A stretch of 64,000 nucleotides of DNA from Halarcobacter sp. (GCF_963676935.1 NZ_OY781470.1:1-64000), one strand, 5' to 3'; numbered from the stretch's first letter, positions 51,756-61,307 are shown. Notes: a model not told the origin generated them from the letters alone. Program-made: numbers and translations.

Positions 51756-54700
51756 TTAGTGAGATAAACTTTCTTGAACTATATTTTCTTTTTTAATTAA
51801 TACAATAATATAAAAAATAGATGGAATAATAATAAGTGTTAACAGTGCTGATGATGTCATTCCACCAATCATTGGTGCAGCGATTCTTTGCATAACTTCA
51901 CTACCTACGCCATCGATGTACATAATTGGAATAAGACCACCTAATATAGCAAATAGGGTCATAAGTTTTGGTCTTAATCTTAATACAGCACCTTTGTAAA
52001 TAGCCATGGAAATATTCTTTTTACTAAATTCCATAGTTGATTTTTTTAATTCAATCATCGCTTCATTTAGATATACAATCATTACAATTGAGGTTTCAGA
52101 AGCAACTCCAAGTAAGGCAAGGAATCCAACAATAACTGCAATAGAGATATTAAAGTTTAGATAATCTAGATAAAATAATCCACCTGAAAGTGCAAAAGGT
52201 AGAGTGAAAAATATTATCATTGTATATGTAATATTTCTAAGTGCAAAATATATAAGAATGAAAATAATTAAAAATGTAAGAGGAATGATATAAATAAGTC
52301 TATTCATAGCAGACTCTAAATACTCACTTTGTCCTGACCATTCATAATAAAAACCATCAGGAAGTTTTAAATCACTTAATAACTCTTGGGCTTCATCTTT
52401 ATATTGTTTTGTTGAAACATTACTTTTAGGAGTAATATATACAAAGTTTACATTTAATGCTTTTTCAGATTTTATAACTGATGGCCCCTCTTCATAGTGT
52501 AAATTTGCAAACATTGACAGTGGTTGGAATCCAAGTTTAGTTTTTATTTTAAGATTATTTAATGATGTTATATTTTCTCTTTGCTCAGCTTTAAATCTTA
52601 AAGATATTGGGTATCTTTCTAATCCATCAAAAAGTGTAGAGATTTTTGCCCCTGCTACACCTAATGATATAGTAGATAAAACATCATTTTTAGTAATACC
52701 GAATCTATCTATCAAATCATCTTTTAAATAGATATTTAAGTAATAACCAGAATTTATTTTATCTGTTGAGACTGATAAGGTTTTATCAAATTTTTTTAAT
52801 TTTTGTTCAATTTTATTTGCAGTATCTTCTAAAACTTGGTGGTCATTTCCATATAGTTTTATACCAAGTGGAGTTCTAATACCTGTAAGAAGCATATCAA
52901 TTCTTCCTCTAATTGGATAAGTCCAAGAATTGATTAAACCTGCAACTTGAAGTTTTTTATCCATCTCATCCATTAACTTTTTATATGTCATACCTTCTCG
53001 CCATTGATCTTCTGGTTTAAAAGTTATAATTGTTTCAATCATAGCAAGTGGTGCAGGATCAGTTGCAGTATCTGCACGACCAGCTTTCCCAAATACTGTA
53101 TCAACTTCTGGGAAAGACTTTATGATTTTGTCTGTTTTTTGAGTTAACTCTTTAGCTAAATCAATACCAATTCCATATGGAGTTACAGGCATATACATAA
53201 AAGTTTGCTCATTCATCATAGGCATAAACTCCCAATTGAGTTTTTTGTATGCTGGGTAAATTGAAATAACTGTAGCTAAGAAAATTAATACAATAAGATA
53301 TCTAAATTTTAAAGAGATATTTAAAAGTGGAGAGTAAAGTGCAATAAAAAATCTATTTATATAGTTCTTCTTCTCGTCAAGTATTTTTCCTTTGATAAAA
53401 AGTATCATTAAAATAGGCACAAGTGTAATTGATAAAATTGCTCCGGCTATCATTGCAAAAGATTTTGTAAATGCTAAAGGTGAAAAAAGTCTTCCCTCTT
53501 GTCCTGTTAAAGCAAAGATTGGTAAAAAAGAAACAACAACTAAAATTAGTGCAAAAAATATTGGTCGACCAACTTGCTTTGCTGATTTGATTATTATCTC
53601 AATTCTTTGTTTATTTGAAATATGATTTTTACCTTGAAGATATTTATGGGCATTTTCAACCATTACTATTGTTGCATCAACCATTGCTCCAATAGCAATT
53701 GCAATACCACCTAAACTCATAATATTTGAACCAAGTCCAAATAGCTTCATAAATAAAAATGTAAATAATACAGTTATTGGAAGTGTAATTATAATAATAA
53801 GGGCACTTCTTAAATGGAAAAGAAATAGTGCAGAAACTAGCATTACAATTATAGATTCTTCTACAAGAGTATGTTTTAAAGTATCAATTGCCTTATCGAT
53901 AAGTGAAGTTCTATCGTAAGTCTCGACAACTTCGACCCCGTCAACTTTTAGTGTTTTGATTTTTTCTTTTACTCTTTTGATTACATCATAAGGATTTTCA
54001 CCATATCTTACAACAATAATTCCACCAACAGTTTCACCTTGACCATTTAAATCTGCCATTCCTCTTCTATTTGTAGGCGTAATATTTACTTCGGCAATAT
54101 CTTTTACTAATAGTGGAATAGAATCATTTGTTTTAACAGTAATATTTTCAATATTTTCACTTGTTTTCAAAAAAGCTTTTGCTTGAATCATGTGTTCAAA
54201 ACCATTTTCTAAAATGATTCTTCCACCTTTTTCATCATTATTATTTTCTAAAGCTTTTTTAACATCTTTTATACTTAAATCATATTGTACCAATTTATCT
54301 TGGTCTAAAGTTATCTCATAGTTTTTGATAAACCCACCGACAGAAGCAACTTCACTTACTCCATCAACTCCTAAAAGTGCAAATTTATAATAATAATCTT
54401 GCAAGGTTTTTAGTTCATCAAGAGATTTTGTATCAGATTTTAATGCATACTCATAAGCCCAACCAACACCTGTAGCATCTGGACCAATTGCAACATCAAC
54501 TCCTGCAGGAAAAGAACCTTGAAGTTGAGATAGTTGCTCTAATATTCTGTTTCTTGAATCATATAAATCTGTACCATCTTTAAATATTATATATATAAGG
54601 GCATTTTGAAATGAACTCATTGCCCTAACAGTTTCAATATTAGGAAGACTCATTAGATTGGAAATCAAAGGGTAAGAAACTTGGTCTTCGATTGTTTTGG

Positions 54701-54872
54701 GACTTTGTCCTGGCCATTTTACTTGTACAATAACTTGTGGAGGAGAAAGGTCAGGTAGTGCATCTAAGCTACTATTTTTAATAGCCCAAAAAGAGGCAAC
54801 AATTAAAATAAGTGTTGTAATAAGAATAAAAAATTTATTTTTTATACTATATGAAATAATTGATTCAACCAT
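51756..54872 (-). CDS. cusA: CusA-type heavy-metal RND efflux pump
   Basis: A proton-driven inner-membrane RND transporter of about 1038 residues, expelling metal ions through the CusB and CusC partners. The fourth-helix signature GAMVDATIVMVENAHK is of the Cu(I)/Ag(I) type, unlike the Zn/Co type of CzcA. WPGQSPKTIEDQVSYPL and YEYALKSDTKSLDEL match CusA porter loops. I choose the ATG at 54872 (MVESIISYSIKNKF); a TTG at 54887 would add five residues. It is the last gene of a leftward operon. Confidence 0.92.
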   Translation of the reverse strand: MVESIISYSIKNKFFILITTLILIVASFWAIKNSSLDALPDLSPPQVIVQVKWPGQSPKTIEDQVSYPLISNLMSLPNIETVRAMSSFQNALIYIIFKDGTDLYDSRNRILEQLSQLQGSFPAGVDVAIGPDATGVGWAYEYALKSDTKSLDELKTLQDYYYKFALLGVDGVSEVASVGGFIKNYEITLDQDKLVQYDLSIKDVKKALENNNDEKGGRIILENGFEHMIQAKAFLKTSENIENITVKTNDSIPLLVKDIAEVNITPTNRRGMADLNGQGETVGGIIVVRYGENPYDVIKRVKEKIKTLKVDGVEVVETYDRTSLIDKAIDTLKHTLVEESIIVMLVSALFLFHLRSALIIIITLPITVLFTFLFMKLFGLGSNIMSLGGIAIAIGAMVDATIVMVENAHKYLQGKNHISNKQRIEIIIKSAKQVGRPIFFALILVVVSFLPIFALTGQEGRLFSPLAFTKSFAMIAGAILSITLVPILMILFIKGKILDEKKNYINRFFIALYSPLLNISLKFRYLIVLIFLATVISIYPAYKKLNWEFMPMMNEQTFMYMPVTPYGIGIDLAKELTQKTDKIIKSFPEVDTVFGKAGRADTATDPAPLAMIETIITFKPEDQWREGMTYKKLMDEMDKKLQVAGLINSWTYPIRGRIDMLLTGIRTPLGIKLYGNDHQVLEDTANKIEQKLKKFDKTLSVSTDKINSGYYLNIYLKDDLIDRFGITKNDVLSTISLGVAGAKISTLFDGLERYPISLRFKAEQRENITSLNNLKIKTKLGFQPLSMFANLHYEEGPSVIKSEKALNVNFVYITPKSNVSTKQYKDEAQELLSDLKLPDGFYYEWSGQSEYLESAMNRLIYIIPLTFLIIFILIYFALRNITYTMIIFFTLPFALSGGLFYLDYLNFNISIAVIVGFLALLGVASETSIVMIVYLNEAMIELKKSTMEFSKKNISMAIYKGAVLRLRPKLMTLFAILGGLIPIMYIDGVGSEVMQRIAAPMIGGMTSSALLTLIIIPSIFYIIVLIKKENIVQESLSH

Positions 54873-54880
54873 GATATTTT

Positions 54881-55882
54881 TTACCAATCCCCATCATCGG
54901 AATTATATAAGCCATTTGTAATGGAATCTGAATCTAATAAGAATAGGGCATTATTAATAACTTCTTCATTTTCTTCTAAGCCACTTATTATTTCATATTT
55001 ATTTGAAGAGATTCTTTTTGCTTCAATCTCTATTGGTTCAATTTCAGTTTTAGATAACATTTTGAAAACATATTTTTTGTCACCTTTTAACAGTACAGCA
55101 GTTTTAGGAAGAGTTAGCATGGGCTTTTTATTTTTTTGTAATAGCACTTTTCCAAACATATTTGGGAAAAATATTAAATCACTATTTTCTACTATAAATC
55201 TTACATCAATACTTTTTGTTTCACGGGTAACAATTGGATAGATTTTGTCAACTTTTGTTTTAATAGGAGTTTGAACTCCATCAATATAAATTTTTGCTTC
55301 CATATTTTTTTTAATGAACTGTAAATCTTTTTGATAAACTGAAGCTATAAACCATAATTTATCTAAGGATGCCAATTGAAAAAGAAGATTTCCTTTTTTT
55401 ATTGAACTACCATTATTTAAATTCTTTTTTAATATAACTGCATTTACAGGAGAATAAACAGGAATATCTTTTATAAGAGTTTTTGATTTCCTAATTTTGT
55501 TTATTGTTGAGGTTGGGATATCTAAAGATTTTAATTTTTCTATATTACTATTTAAAAGTTGTTTATTAAATTTTTTTGATAATTGAATCTCTTGTTGTAT
55601 AGATAAAACTTCATCAGAATAAAGAGAAAAAAGTTTTTCACCTTTTTTTACAGATTTATATTGTTCATTTGCTTGTAGATTTGTAACATAACCATCAAAT
55701 CTACTAACAATATCAAAAATTTCTCTTTCATCAAAAGTGATACGTCCATAAAAGCTTTTTAAAGTACCTATTTGCTCTTTTTTTACTTTTACAAGCTTTT
55801 TATTGAACAACTGCTCAACTTCAAGGATTTGAGCATTTAGTATTGTAAAGCCTACTAGTAGGGCACTCATAATAAGTTTCAC
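54881..55882 (-). CDS. CusB-type periplasmic adaptor (membrane fusion protein)
   Basis: A 333-residue adaptor with a signal peptide (1-17) and the order beta-barrel/lipoyl/helical hairpin of RND membrane fusion proteins: ITFDEREIFDIVSRFDGYVTNL, a short helical hairpin (IQQEIQLSKKFNKQLL), IPVYSPVNAVILKK and LWFIASVYQKDLQFIK. It joins CusA to the outer membrane channel and may hand over metal. It overlaps the outer-membrane gene by 4 bases and is followed after 8 bases by cusA. Confidence 0.88.
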   Translation of the reverse strand: MKLIMSALLVGFTILNAQILEVEQLFNKKLVKVKKEQIGTLKSFYGRITFDEREIFDIVSRFDGYVTNLQANEQYKSVKKGEKLFSLYSDEVLSIQQEIQLSKKFNKQLLNSNIEKLKSLDIPTSTINKIRKSKTLIKDIPVYSPVNAVILKKNLNNGSSIKKGNLLFQLASLDKLWFIASVYQKDLQFIKKNMEAKIYIDGVQTPIKTKVDKIYPIVTRETKSIDVRFIVENSDLIFFPNMFGKVLLQKNKKPMLTLPKTAVLLKGDKKYVFKMLSKTEIEPIEIEAKRISSNKYEIISGLEENEEVINNALFLLDSDSITNGLYNSDDGDW

Positions 55883-57081
55883 TTTGTAATCCTTGTAAAA
55901 TAGTATGATTTTGCCAAAGATGAAAAATATTTCTCTTTTTCATCAATGGCTTTTAATTTATATTTGATAACTTCATTTTGATTTTTTATTAGTTGTCTTG
56001 TGTCAATATTTGTTTTCAATAAGTAGCTATTATTTTTTTCTAAAATTTTTTGTAGTTCATCATATTTGGGAATGATTGTTTTTTCTATGATATTATATGT
56101 ACCAATAGCATTATCAATATTTTTTTGTAAGGTATCAATTGAGATTAAAAATTTATTTTTTAAATCATCAAGTTGATTTTTAACTTGTTGAGATTGAAAC
56201 TTTGCTTTTGTTTCTTTTATTGATTCTCTTCCATAAATTGGAAGGGGAAAAGAGATAGAAAAATTCATATAATCTTCATACTCTTGACTTCTCTCAAAAT
56301 ATGTCACATTTAATTTTATATCAGGTATTTTTTTCTCATTCTCAAGTTTAGAGATATTTATAAATTTATTTGTTGTTTGTTTAAAAGATAAGATTTTTGG
56401 ATGATTAGAAATCTCTTTAGAAAGAACTATATTTTTAATATTTGTATTTACATCTATATTTGAAATTTTTTCATATGAAAGCTCTTCAAGCTTTAAGAAG
56501 TTTGTATCTAAAAAAGTTTGAAGTTGTTTTTGTTTTAGATTAAGTTCATTATAAAGGATTTGCACATTTAATATATCACTTTGTTTTGCTTTTCCGTATT
56601 TATAAAAGCTTTTTAATAAAGATTCCAGGTCAATTACATTTTTTTTAAATTTTTTAAAAAGAAAAATCCTCTCTTGTAAAAGTTTTATTCTGTAGGCATA
56701 TTCATATATATTTGATTGTAATTCAAGTTTTTTATTTTCAAGATTATATTTTGAGATAGAGTAGTCATTGTTTGCAACTTTTTTCGCAAACTCTAATCTA
56801 TTACTTAATGGAATAGCTTGAGTCAATCCTACAAATTGAGCTTGCATAGCTTCTTTATTTCTTGTTTTATAATCATTAAACTGAATATCTGTAGCACCAA
56901 TATTTACAATAGGATTATCCCATTTTGTTGAAAGTTCTATTTGTTTTTTTGTAATATTAATAGAAGATTCTAGTGCTTTAAGAGATGAATTTTTCTCTAA
57001 AGCACTAGTAACAATATTATCTATTGATTTGGCATTTACAAATAAAGGTAAAAGAACAGTTAATAGATATTGCTTTTTCAT
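55879..57081 (-). CDS. TolC/CusC-type outer membrane efflux protein
   Basis: A 400-residue outer-membrane channel with a signal peptide (1-17, FVNA). Two long helical repeats of the OEP family are visible (ALEKNSSLKALESSINI ... and ISFPLPIYGRESIKETKAKFQ ...). It completes the tripartite pump with the adaptor and cusA downstream. It shares one base with the Met-rich protein gene upstream and overlaps the adaptor by 4. Confidence 0.87.
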   Translation of the reverse strand: MKKQYLLTVLLPLFVNAKSIDNIVTSALEKNSSLKALESSINITKKQIELSTKWDNPIVNIGATDIQFNDYKTRNKEAMQAQFVGLTQAIPLSNRLEFAKKVANNDYSISKYNLENKKLELQSNIYEYAYRIKLLQERIFLFKKFKKNVIDLESLLKSFYKYGKAKQSDILNVQILYNELNLKQKQLQTFLDTNFLKLEELSYEKISNIDVNTNIKNIVLSKEISNHPKILSFKQTTNKFINISKLENEKKIPDIKLNVTYFERSQEYEDYMNFSISFPLPIYGRESIKETKAKFQSQQVKNQLDDLKNKFLISIDTLQKNIDNAIGTYNIIEKTIIPKYDELQKILEKNNSYLLKTNIDTRQLIKNQNEVIKYKLKAIDEKEKYFSSLAKSYYFTRITK

Positions 57082-57461
57082 TATAGATTTACACTAGATC
57101 TGATTTTGTGAACTTTTCCATCTGCTGTTTTAAATAACAGATGGTATTGCCAAGTTCCACTCATAGATAGATTTATTTGTAGTTTATATTTTCCATCAAT
57201 TAATTTTGCTTTACCAACATATTCCATATATGGCATACCTGGCATCTCTGGCATAAAAAATTTAGCTTTTACTTTTGCATCTTTGATTGATGAACCATCT
57301 TTTTCAAGTGTTACAAAAAAAGTATTGTCACCTACAACTAAAGAACTTTCTGATTGAAGTTTAACTTCATACCCATCTTTCTTACCTTTTAAATCGATTG
57401 GTTCTGCATTTAAAAGTATGCAAGAGAAAACTAAAATAGAAACTATTTTTAATAATTTCAT
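57081..57461 (-). CDS. Periplasmic FixH/YtkA-like Met-rich protein
   Basis: A 126-residue secreted protein with signal peptide 1-19 (CILLNA). The mature part is a single immunoglobulin-like YtkA/FixH domain (residues 30-125). It carries a Met cluster MPEMPGMPYMEY at about 70-81, a motif suited to binding Cu(I) or Ag(I). It is the first gene of the cus-like operon, and its ribosome binding site lies in a hairpin. Probably a periplasmic copper carrier for the pump. Confidence 0.75.
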   Translation of the reverse strand: MKLLKIVSILVFSCILLNAEPIDLKGKKDGYEVKLQSESSLVVGDNTFFVTLEKDGSSIKDAKVKAKFFMPEMPGMPYMEYVGKAKLIDGKYKLQINLSMSGTWQYHLLFKTADGKVHKIRSSVNL

Positions 57462-57464
57462 AAA

Positions 57465-57490
57465 GACTCCTTAAAAAATTTTAAGAAGTC
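57465..57490 (-). promoter_or_regulatory. Hairpin covering the ribosome binding site of the cus operon
   Basis: A 26-base imperfect palindrome (GACTCCTTAAAA paired with TTTTAAGAAGTC, one mismatch). Read leftward it contains the AAGGAG of the Met-rich protein gene, so folding would hide it. Confidence 0.5.
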
Positions 57491-57520
57491 TATAACTTTA
57501 ATAAGGAAGAAGTGTGGAAA

Positions 57521-58729
57521 TTAAAATTTTAGGGTAAAGCAACTTCCGATATCTAATTCAGAGTTAATATCAATTTTAATTTTATATTTTTCACAAATAT
57601 TTTGAACGATATTTAAGCCTATACCAAAACCACCACTAAAATCTGTTGCCCTATAGTATCTATTGAATATATCTTTTAGTTTGCTTTTTTCTATTCCTAT
57701 ACCGGAATCTTTTATTGTAAGTGTATTATTTTCTAAAAGGATAGTTATGGTTCCTTTTTGTTTATTGTATTTAATTGCATTTGACAAAATATTGTTAAAG
57801 AGTCTTATGAAATCATTCTCATCAATAGTAAAAAAAGTATCCCTAAGTTCACTATTTATTGTGATTCTCTTTTTTAAAGCTAAGGCTTCAAAATATTTTA
57901 GTTGAGATTCAATTAGTTTTTTTAGATTAAACTCTTTTGCAACAGTTAGATTTTGTTTGTTTTCTAAAAAAATAAAAGTTAAGTCTTTGTATACTTCTGA
58001 AATTCTTTGGGCAGCTAGTTTTATTCTTTTTACTTGTTTTGGTGTTAAATTTTCTTCATCTTCAGAAGACATCAAAATAGCACTAATTGGAGTATTTAAT
58101 TCATGTGTAGTATCTTTTATAAAGTTATTTAGTCGATCTCTTTCATCTTTTATAGGTTTTAAAAAAAGCCTTGCTAGAAAAAATCCTATTAAAGAGATAA
58201 AAAAATAGATAATAAAAAATAAAAATACAATCTCTTTTTGTAAGCTTGTTAATCTATTAAAAAATAGATTCTCTTTTATTGCAATATAATAGATATCTAA
58301 GTGTCCATAAGTTGATTTATCTATTAAGATAAAATTTTCTTTTTGCATAATTATATTTTTTGAAAAGTCTATATCTTTATCTTTTAGATTTCCAAAAAGA
58401 AGCTTTTTGTTTTTATCATAAAATGAAATTTGATATAAATCTGTTTTTAAAAATTGATTCATATCTAAGGAGTTTCCACTCATATGGGCAAAAATTATTT
58501 GTGAAGAGATATTTGATACTACATTTCTCATTTTTGTTTTTGCTAAATCAAAATATAGTTTTTTTTCATTTTGATAGTATAAAAGGGCAATTAATACCAT
58601 AAGTATAAAAGATCCCCCTAGATAAAGAGTAAAAAATCTTATAAATGTTTTTCTTTCGCTTTGTGTTAATTTTATATCAATATCCTTTTTGTGATTATAA
58701 CATAAATTTTTTCCATAAAATTTACACAA
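57521..58729 (-). CDS. CusS-like sensor histidine kinase 1
   Basis: A sensor kinase with two membrane helices (about 36-56 and 175-197) around a periplasmic region of about 120 residues. The phospho-acceptor lies in FIKDTTHELNTPISAIL near residue 220; the ATPase domain has NNILSNAIKYN, IKDSGIGI and FGIGLNIVQ. The frame is drawn from the ATG at 58729, but an extended -10 box (58694-58702) lies downstream of that codon, so translation probably begins near the LTQSER motif (AUU 58681 or AUA 58675). Divergent from its probable partner regulator; upstream of the efflux operon. Confidence 0.88.
   Translation of the reverse strand: MCKFYGKNLCYNHKKDIDIKLTQSERKTFIRFFTLYLGGSFILMVLIALLYYQNEKKLYFDLAKTKMRNVVSNISSQIIFAHMSGNSLDMNQFLKTDLYQISFYDKNKKLLFGNLKDKDIDFSKNIIMQKENFILIDKSTYGHLDIYYIAIKENLFFNRLTSLQKEIVFLFFIIYFFISLIGFFLARLFLKPIKDERDRLNNFIKDTTHELNTPISAILMSSEDEENLTPKQVKRIKLAAQRISEVYKDLTFIFLENKQNLTVAKEFNLKKLIESQLKYFEALALKKRITINSELRDTFFTIDENDFIRLFNNILSNAIKYNKQKGTITILLENNTLTIKDSGIGIEKSKLKDIFNRYYRATDFSGGFGIGLNIVQNICEKYKIKIDINSELDIGSCFTLKF
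58694..58702 (-). promoter_or_regulatory. Extended -10 promoter of sensor kinase 1
   Basis: Read leftward, TGTTATAAT is a perfect extended -10 box. The predicted start of transcription near 58687 is followed at once by AAAAAGGA, a ribosome binding site. Confidence 0.65.
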
Positions 58730-58750
58730 AGTTATACTATACTTAAGGTT

Positions 58751-59410
58751 ATGAAAATATTACTTTTAGAAGATGACACCCTCTTAAATGAGATAATTAT
58801 AGAGTATTTAGAAGAATTAGACAATGAAGTCATTAGTACTTTTGATGGACAAGAAGCATTAGAATCTATATATGAAAATAGATTTGATCTACTTATTTTA
58901 GATGTAAATGTACCTAGTTTAAATGGATTTGAACTTTTAAAAGAGCTAAAATCAAACTCTATAGATATCCCTACAATATATATAACCTCTTTACACACTT
59001 CAAAAGATATGGAAGATGGTTTTCAAGCAGGTGCAGATGATTATATAAAAAAACCATTTCATTTAAGTGAATTAAAACTTAGAATAAACAATATAAAAAG
59101 ACTTAGGCAAATTGATGTAAGTGGAGTAGTAAAACTTTCAGAAGAGATTTTTTATGATAATGATGAAAAAATCATAAAAGTAAATGGAATCTCTTCTTAT
59201 TTATCTAAAACAGAGGCTAAAGTTTTTGAGTATTTTATAAAAAATAAAAATAAATCAATCTCTATCGATGAAATATCTTTAAACAATTGGATATATGATG
59301 AGGTTCCAACTGCAACCACAATAAGAACATATATAAAAAATCTTCGTAAAATTCTAGGAAAAGATAAAATTACAACAATAAAAGGAGTGGGCTATAAACT
59401 TAATCTTTAA
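58751..59410 (+). CDS. CusR-like response regulator 1
   Basis: A 219-residue OmpR-type regulator: receiver with LLLEDD, phospho-Asp in LLILDVNVPSLNG near residue 51 and Lys in YIKKPFHL; winged-helix output domain (TEAKVFEYFIKN ... TIRTYIKNLRKILG ... KGVGYKL). TATACT at 58733-58738 may be its -10 box. It is divergent from sensor kinase 1 by 21 bases and overlaps the convergent sensor kinase 2 gene by 11 bases. About two-thirds identical by eye in key blocks to regulator 2. Confidence 0.92.
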   Translation: MKILLLEDDTLLNEIIIEYLEELDNEVISTFDGQEALESIYENRFDLLILDVNVPSLNGFELLKELKSNSIDIPTIYITSLHTSKDMEDGFQAGADDYIKKPFHLSELKLRINNIKRLRQIDVSGVVKLSEEIFYDNDEKIIKVNGISSYLSKTEAKVFEYFIKNKNKSISIDEISLNNWIYDEVPTATTIRTYIKNLRKILGKDKITTIKGVGYKLNL

Positions 59411-60563
59411 AGGTTAGTATAAAAGTTGTTCCAATATTTTCTTCTGATTCAACTTTAATATCAATATCATACGTTTTACAAATATGATATACAATATTTA
59501 ATCCAATACCAAAACCACCTTGCTCTTTTGTAGCTCTATAATATCTAGAAAAAATATCTTTAACTCTATCTTTTTTTATTCCGATACCTGTATCTTTTAC
59601 AGTAAGTACTCTATTTTTTAAAGAGATATCAATATCTCCCTCTATTTTATTATATTTAATAGCATTTGATATTAGGTTATTAAATAATCTTGTGAAGTTT
59701 TCTTTATCAATTTTAAATATAGTAGGTTCTATCGTAGCAGTAATTTTTAGACGCTTTTTTTGTGCAAAAGAGTCAAAATAATCAAGTTGTTCTTTAATAA
59801 TTCTATCTAGTTGTAGATTTTCTATTGCAGGTTTTTTACTTGCATCCTGTAAAAATAGATATACTAAATCTTTATATATTTCGGAGATTCTTTTTGCACT
59901 TAGATTTATCCTTTGTAGATTTTTTTGTGTTAATGGTGCATCTTTTCCTGTACTCATAAGAATAGCTGTAATTGGAGTGTTTAACTCATGGGTTGTATCT
60001 TTTATAAAGTTGTTTAGTTTTTTTCTTTCATTGATAATTGGACTAATAAATAAACTAGCTAAATAGTAACCAATTACTGCAATAGTTGAATATATTAGGA
60101 AAAAAGAGAAAATTAATCTTTCTTTTAAATCGGTGATAATATCATGATAAATGTTTTCTCTAATTACAATATGATACACACCTAAGTGTCCCCTTGGAGT
60201 ACTATCAACCAAAACATAATTATCATCTATTTTTTGTAATTTTTTAGATAAATCGATTTTATCTCTAATATTTCCAATAAGTTTTCTATGTTGTTTATCA
60301 TATAAAGCATAATCATATTTAATAAAATTTGCCATTTTTGCAGTATTTATTGAAAGACCTGATAGATGGGCATAAACTATAGTTGAAGAGACTTTTGAAG
60401 CAACATTTTGCATATTTGAAGTTATTAAATCGTATTGCAATCTTGATTCCATTTTATAAAAAAGGAAAAAGATTATTGATAATAAAATAAAAGATGAACC
60501 TAGATATAAACCTAGGAATTTACGAAATGTGATTCTTTCACTTCTTGTTAAATCTATAACCAA
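59400..60563 (-). CDS. CusS-like sensor histidine kinase 2
   Basis: A paralog of sensor kinase 1 with the same layout: helices at about 15-35 and 155-177, phospho-acceptor in FIKDTTHELNTPITAIL, ATPase blocks NNLISNAIKYN, VKDTGIGI, FGIGLNIVYH. The frame is drawn from TTG at 60563, but that codon touches the AAAGGAG site (60564-60570); the optimally spaced codon is AUA at 60557, giving DLTRSERITF. It overlaps regulator 2 by 26 bases and is coupled to it. Confidence 0.9.
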   Translation of the reverse strand: MVIDLTRSERITFRKFLGLYLGSSFILLSIIFFLFYKMESRLQYDLITSNMQNVASKVSSTIVYAHLSGLSINTAKMANFIKYDYALYDKQHRKLIGNIRDKIDLSKKLQKIDDNYVLVDSTPRGHLGVYHIVIRENIYHDIITDLKERLIFSFFLIYSTIAVIGYYLASLFISPIINERKKLNNFIKDTTHELNTPITAILMSTGKDAPLTQKNLQRINLSAKRISEIYKDLVYLFLQDASKKPAIENLQLDRIIKEQLDYFDSFAQKKRLKITATIEPTIFKIDKENFTRLFNNLISNAIKYNKIEGDIDISLKNRVLTVKDTGIGIKKDRVKDIFSRYYRATKEQGGFGIGLNIVYHICKTYDIDIKVESEENIGTTFILTFKD

Positions 60564-61197
60564 CTCCTTTGATTGTCTCTATATATTCTTCCCCTAATAT
60601 TTTTCTAATATTTTTAATATATGTTCTTATTGTTGAAGAGGTAGGCAAACCTTCATAAGTCCAGATATTTGAACTTAGTTCATCTTGTGAAATACATCGG
60701 TTTGCATTGTTTACTAAATATTTCAGGATTTGGGCTTCTTTTAAAGGAAGTTTTGTCTTAATAGAGTTGTTGTTTACATAATTTAGTTTACTGTTAAAAG
60801 TTATATTTTCTGTAATTTCTATCTCATCACTATCTAAGTGTAAAAGTCTTTTTATATTATTAATTCTAAGTTCTAACTCTTTTAATTCAAAAGGTTTTTT
60901 TAGATAATCATCAGCTCCTGAATTAAACCCTTCTTCTATGTCATCTACAGAGTTTAAAGAGGTTATAAAAATAGCTGGTGTAGTTATATTGTTTTCTCGA
61001 AGATTTTTTAAAAACTCAAACCCTGTCATATTTGGTACATTTACATCTAAAATCAATAAATCAAAATGGGTTTCATATATTATCTCACTTGCATTCATCC
61101 CATCAAATACACAAGTAACTTCATATCCTAAGTCTTGTAAGAACTCTTCAATAATTTCATTTAAAATTAAATCATCTTCTAATAGTAGTATTTTCAT
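60538..61197 (-). CDS. CusR-like response regulator 2
   Basis: A 219-residue OmpR-type regulator (LLLEDD, phospho-Asp in LLILDVNVPNMTG, Lys in YLKKPFEL, winged helix TIRTYIKNIRKILGEEY). The start is the ATG at 61197 (MKILLLEDD); an upstream in-frame ATG at 61239 would add an unrelated hydrophobic stretch. There is no ribosome binding site; an extended -10 box lies 7 bases before the ATG, which suggests a leaderless mRNA. Divergent from the YceI/RiPP operon, which it may control. Confidence 0.92.
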   Translation of the reverse strand: MKILLLEDDLILNEIIEEFLQDLGYEVTCVFDGMNASEIIYETHFDLLILDVNVPNMTGFEFLKNLRENNITTPAIFITSLNSVDDIEEGFNSGADDYLKKPFELKELELRINNIKRLLHLDSDEIEITENITFNSKLNYVNNNSIKTKLPLKEAQILKYLVNNANRCISQDELSSNIWTYEGLPTSSTIRTYIKNIRKILGEEYIETIKGVGYRFNKK

Positions 61198-61204
61198 GGG
61201 TATA

Positions 61205-61213
61205 AGTATAACA
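61205..61213 (-). promoter_or_regulatory. Extended -10 promoter of response regulator 2 (leaderless)
   Basis: Read leftward, TGTTATACT with 7 bases between the box and the ATG at 61197, placing the predicted transcription start at or next to the A of the ATG. Confidence 0.55.
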
Positions 61214-61263
61214 TAGAAAAGAAAAAATAGTCCCCACACTCTCTACACAAAAACTTAACAAAA

Positions 61264-61269
61264 TATAAT
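61264..61269 (+). promoter_or_regulatory. Candidate -10 box of the YceI/RiPP operon
   Basis: TATAAT 39 bases before the yceI ATG, with AAAAGGAG at 61294-61301 as ribosome binding site. CCCCACACTCTCTACACAAA just upstream (61233-61252) is a possible regulator site. Confidence 0.45.
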
Positions 61270-61307
61270 TAAAATGATAATACAAAAATTATTAAAAGGA
61301 GTTAGAG

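Noticed and set aside
55219-55233. GTTTCACGGGTAACA resembling parS
   Set aside because: The central CACGTG core is broken and the site is not palindromic.
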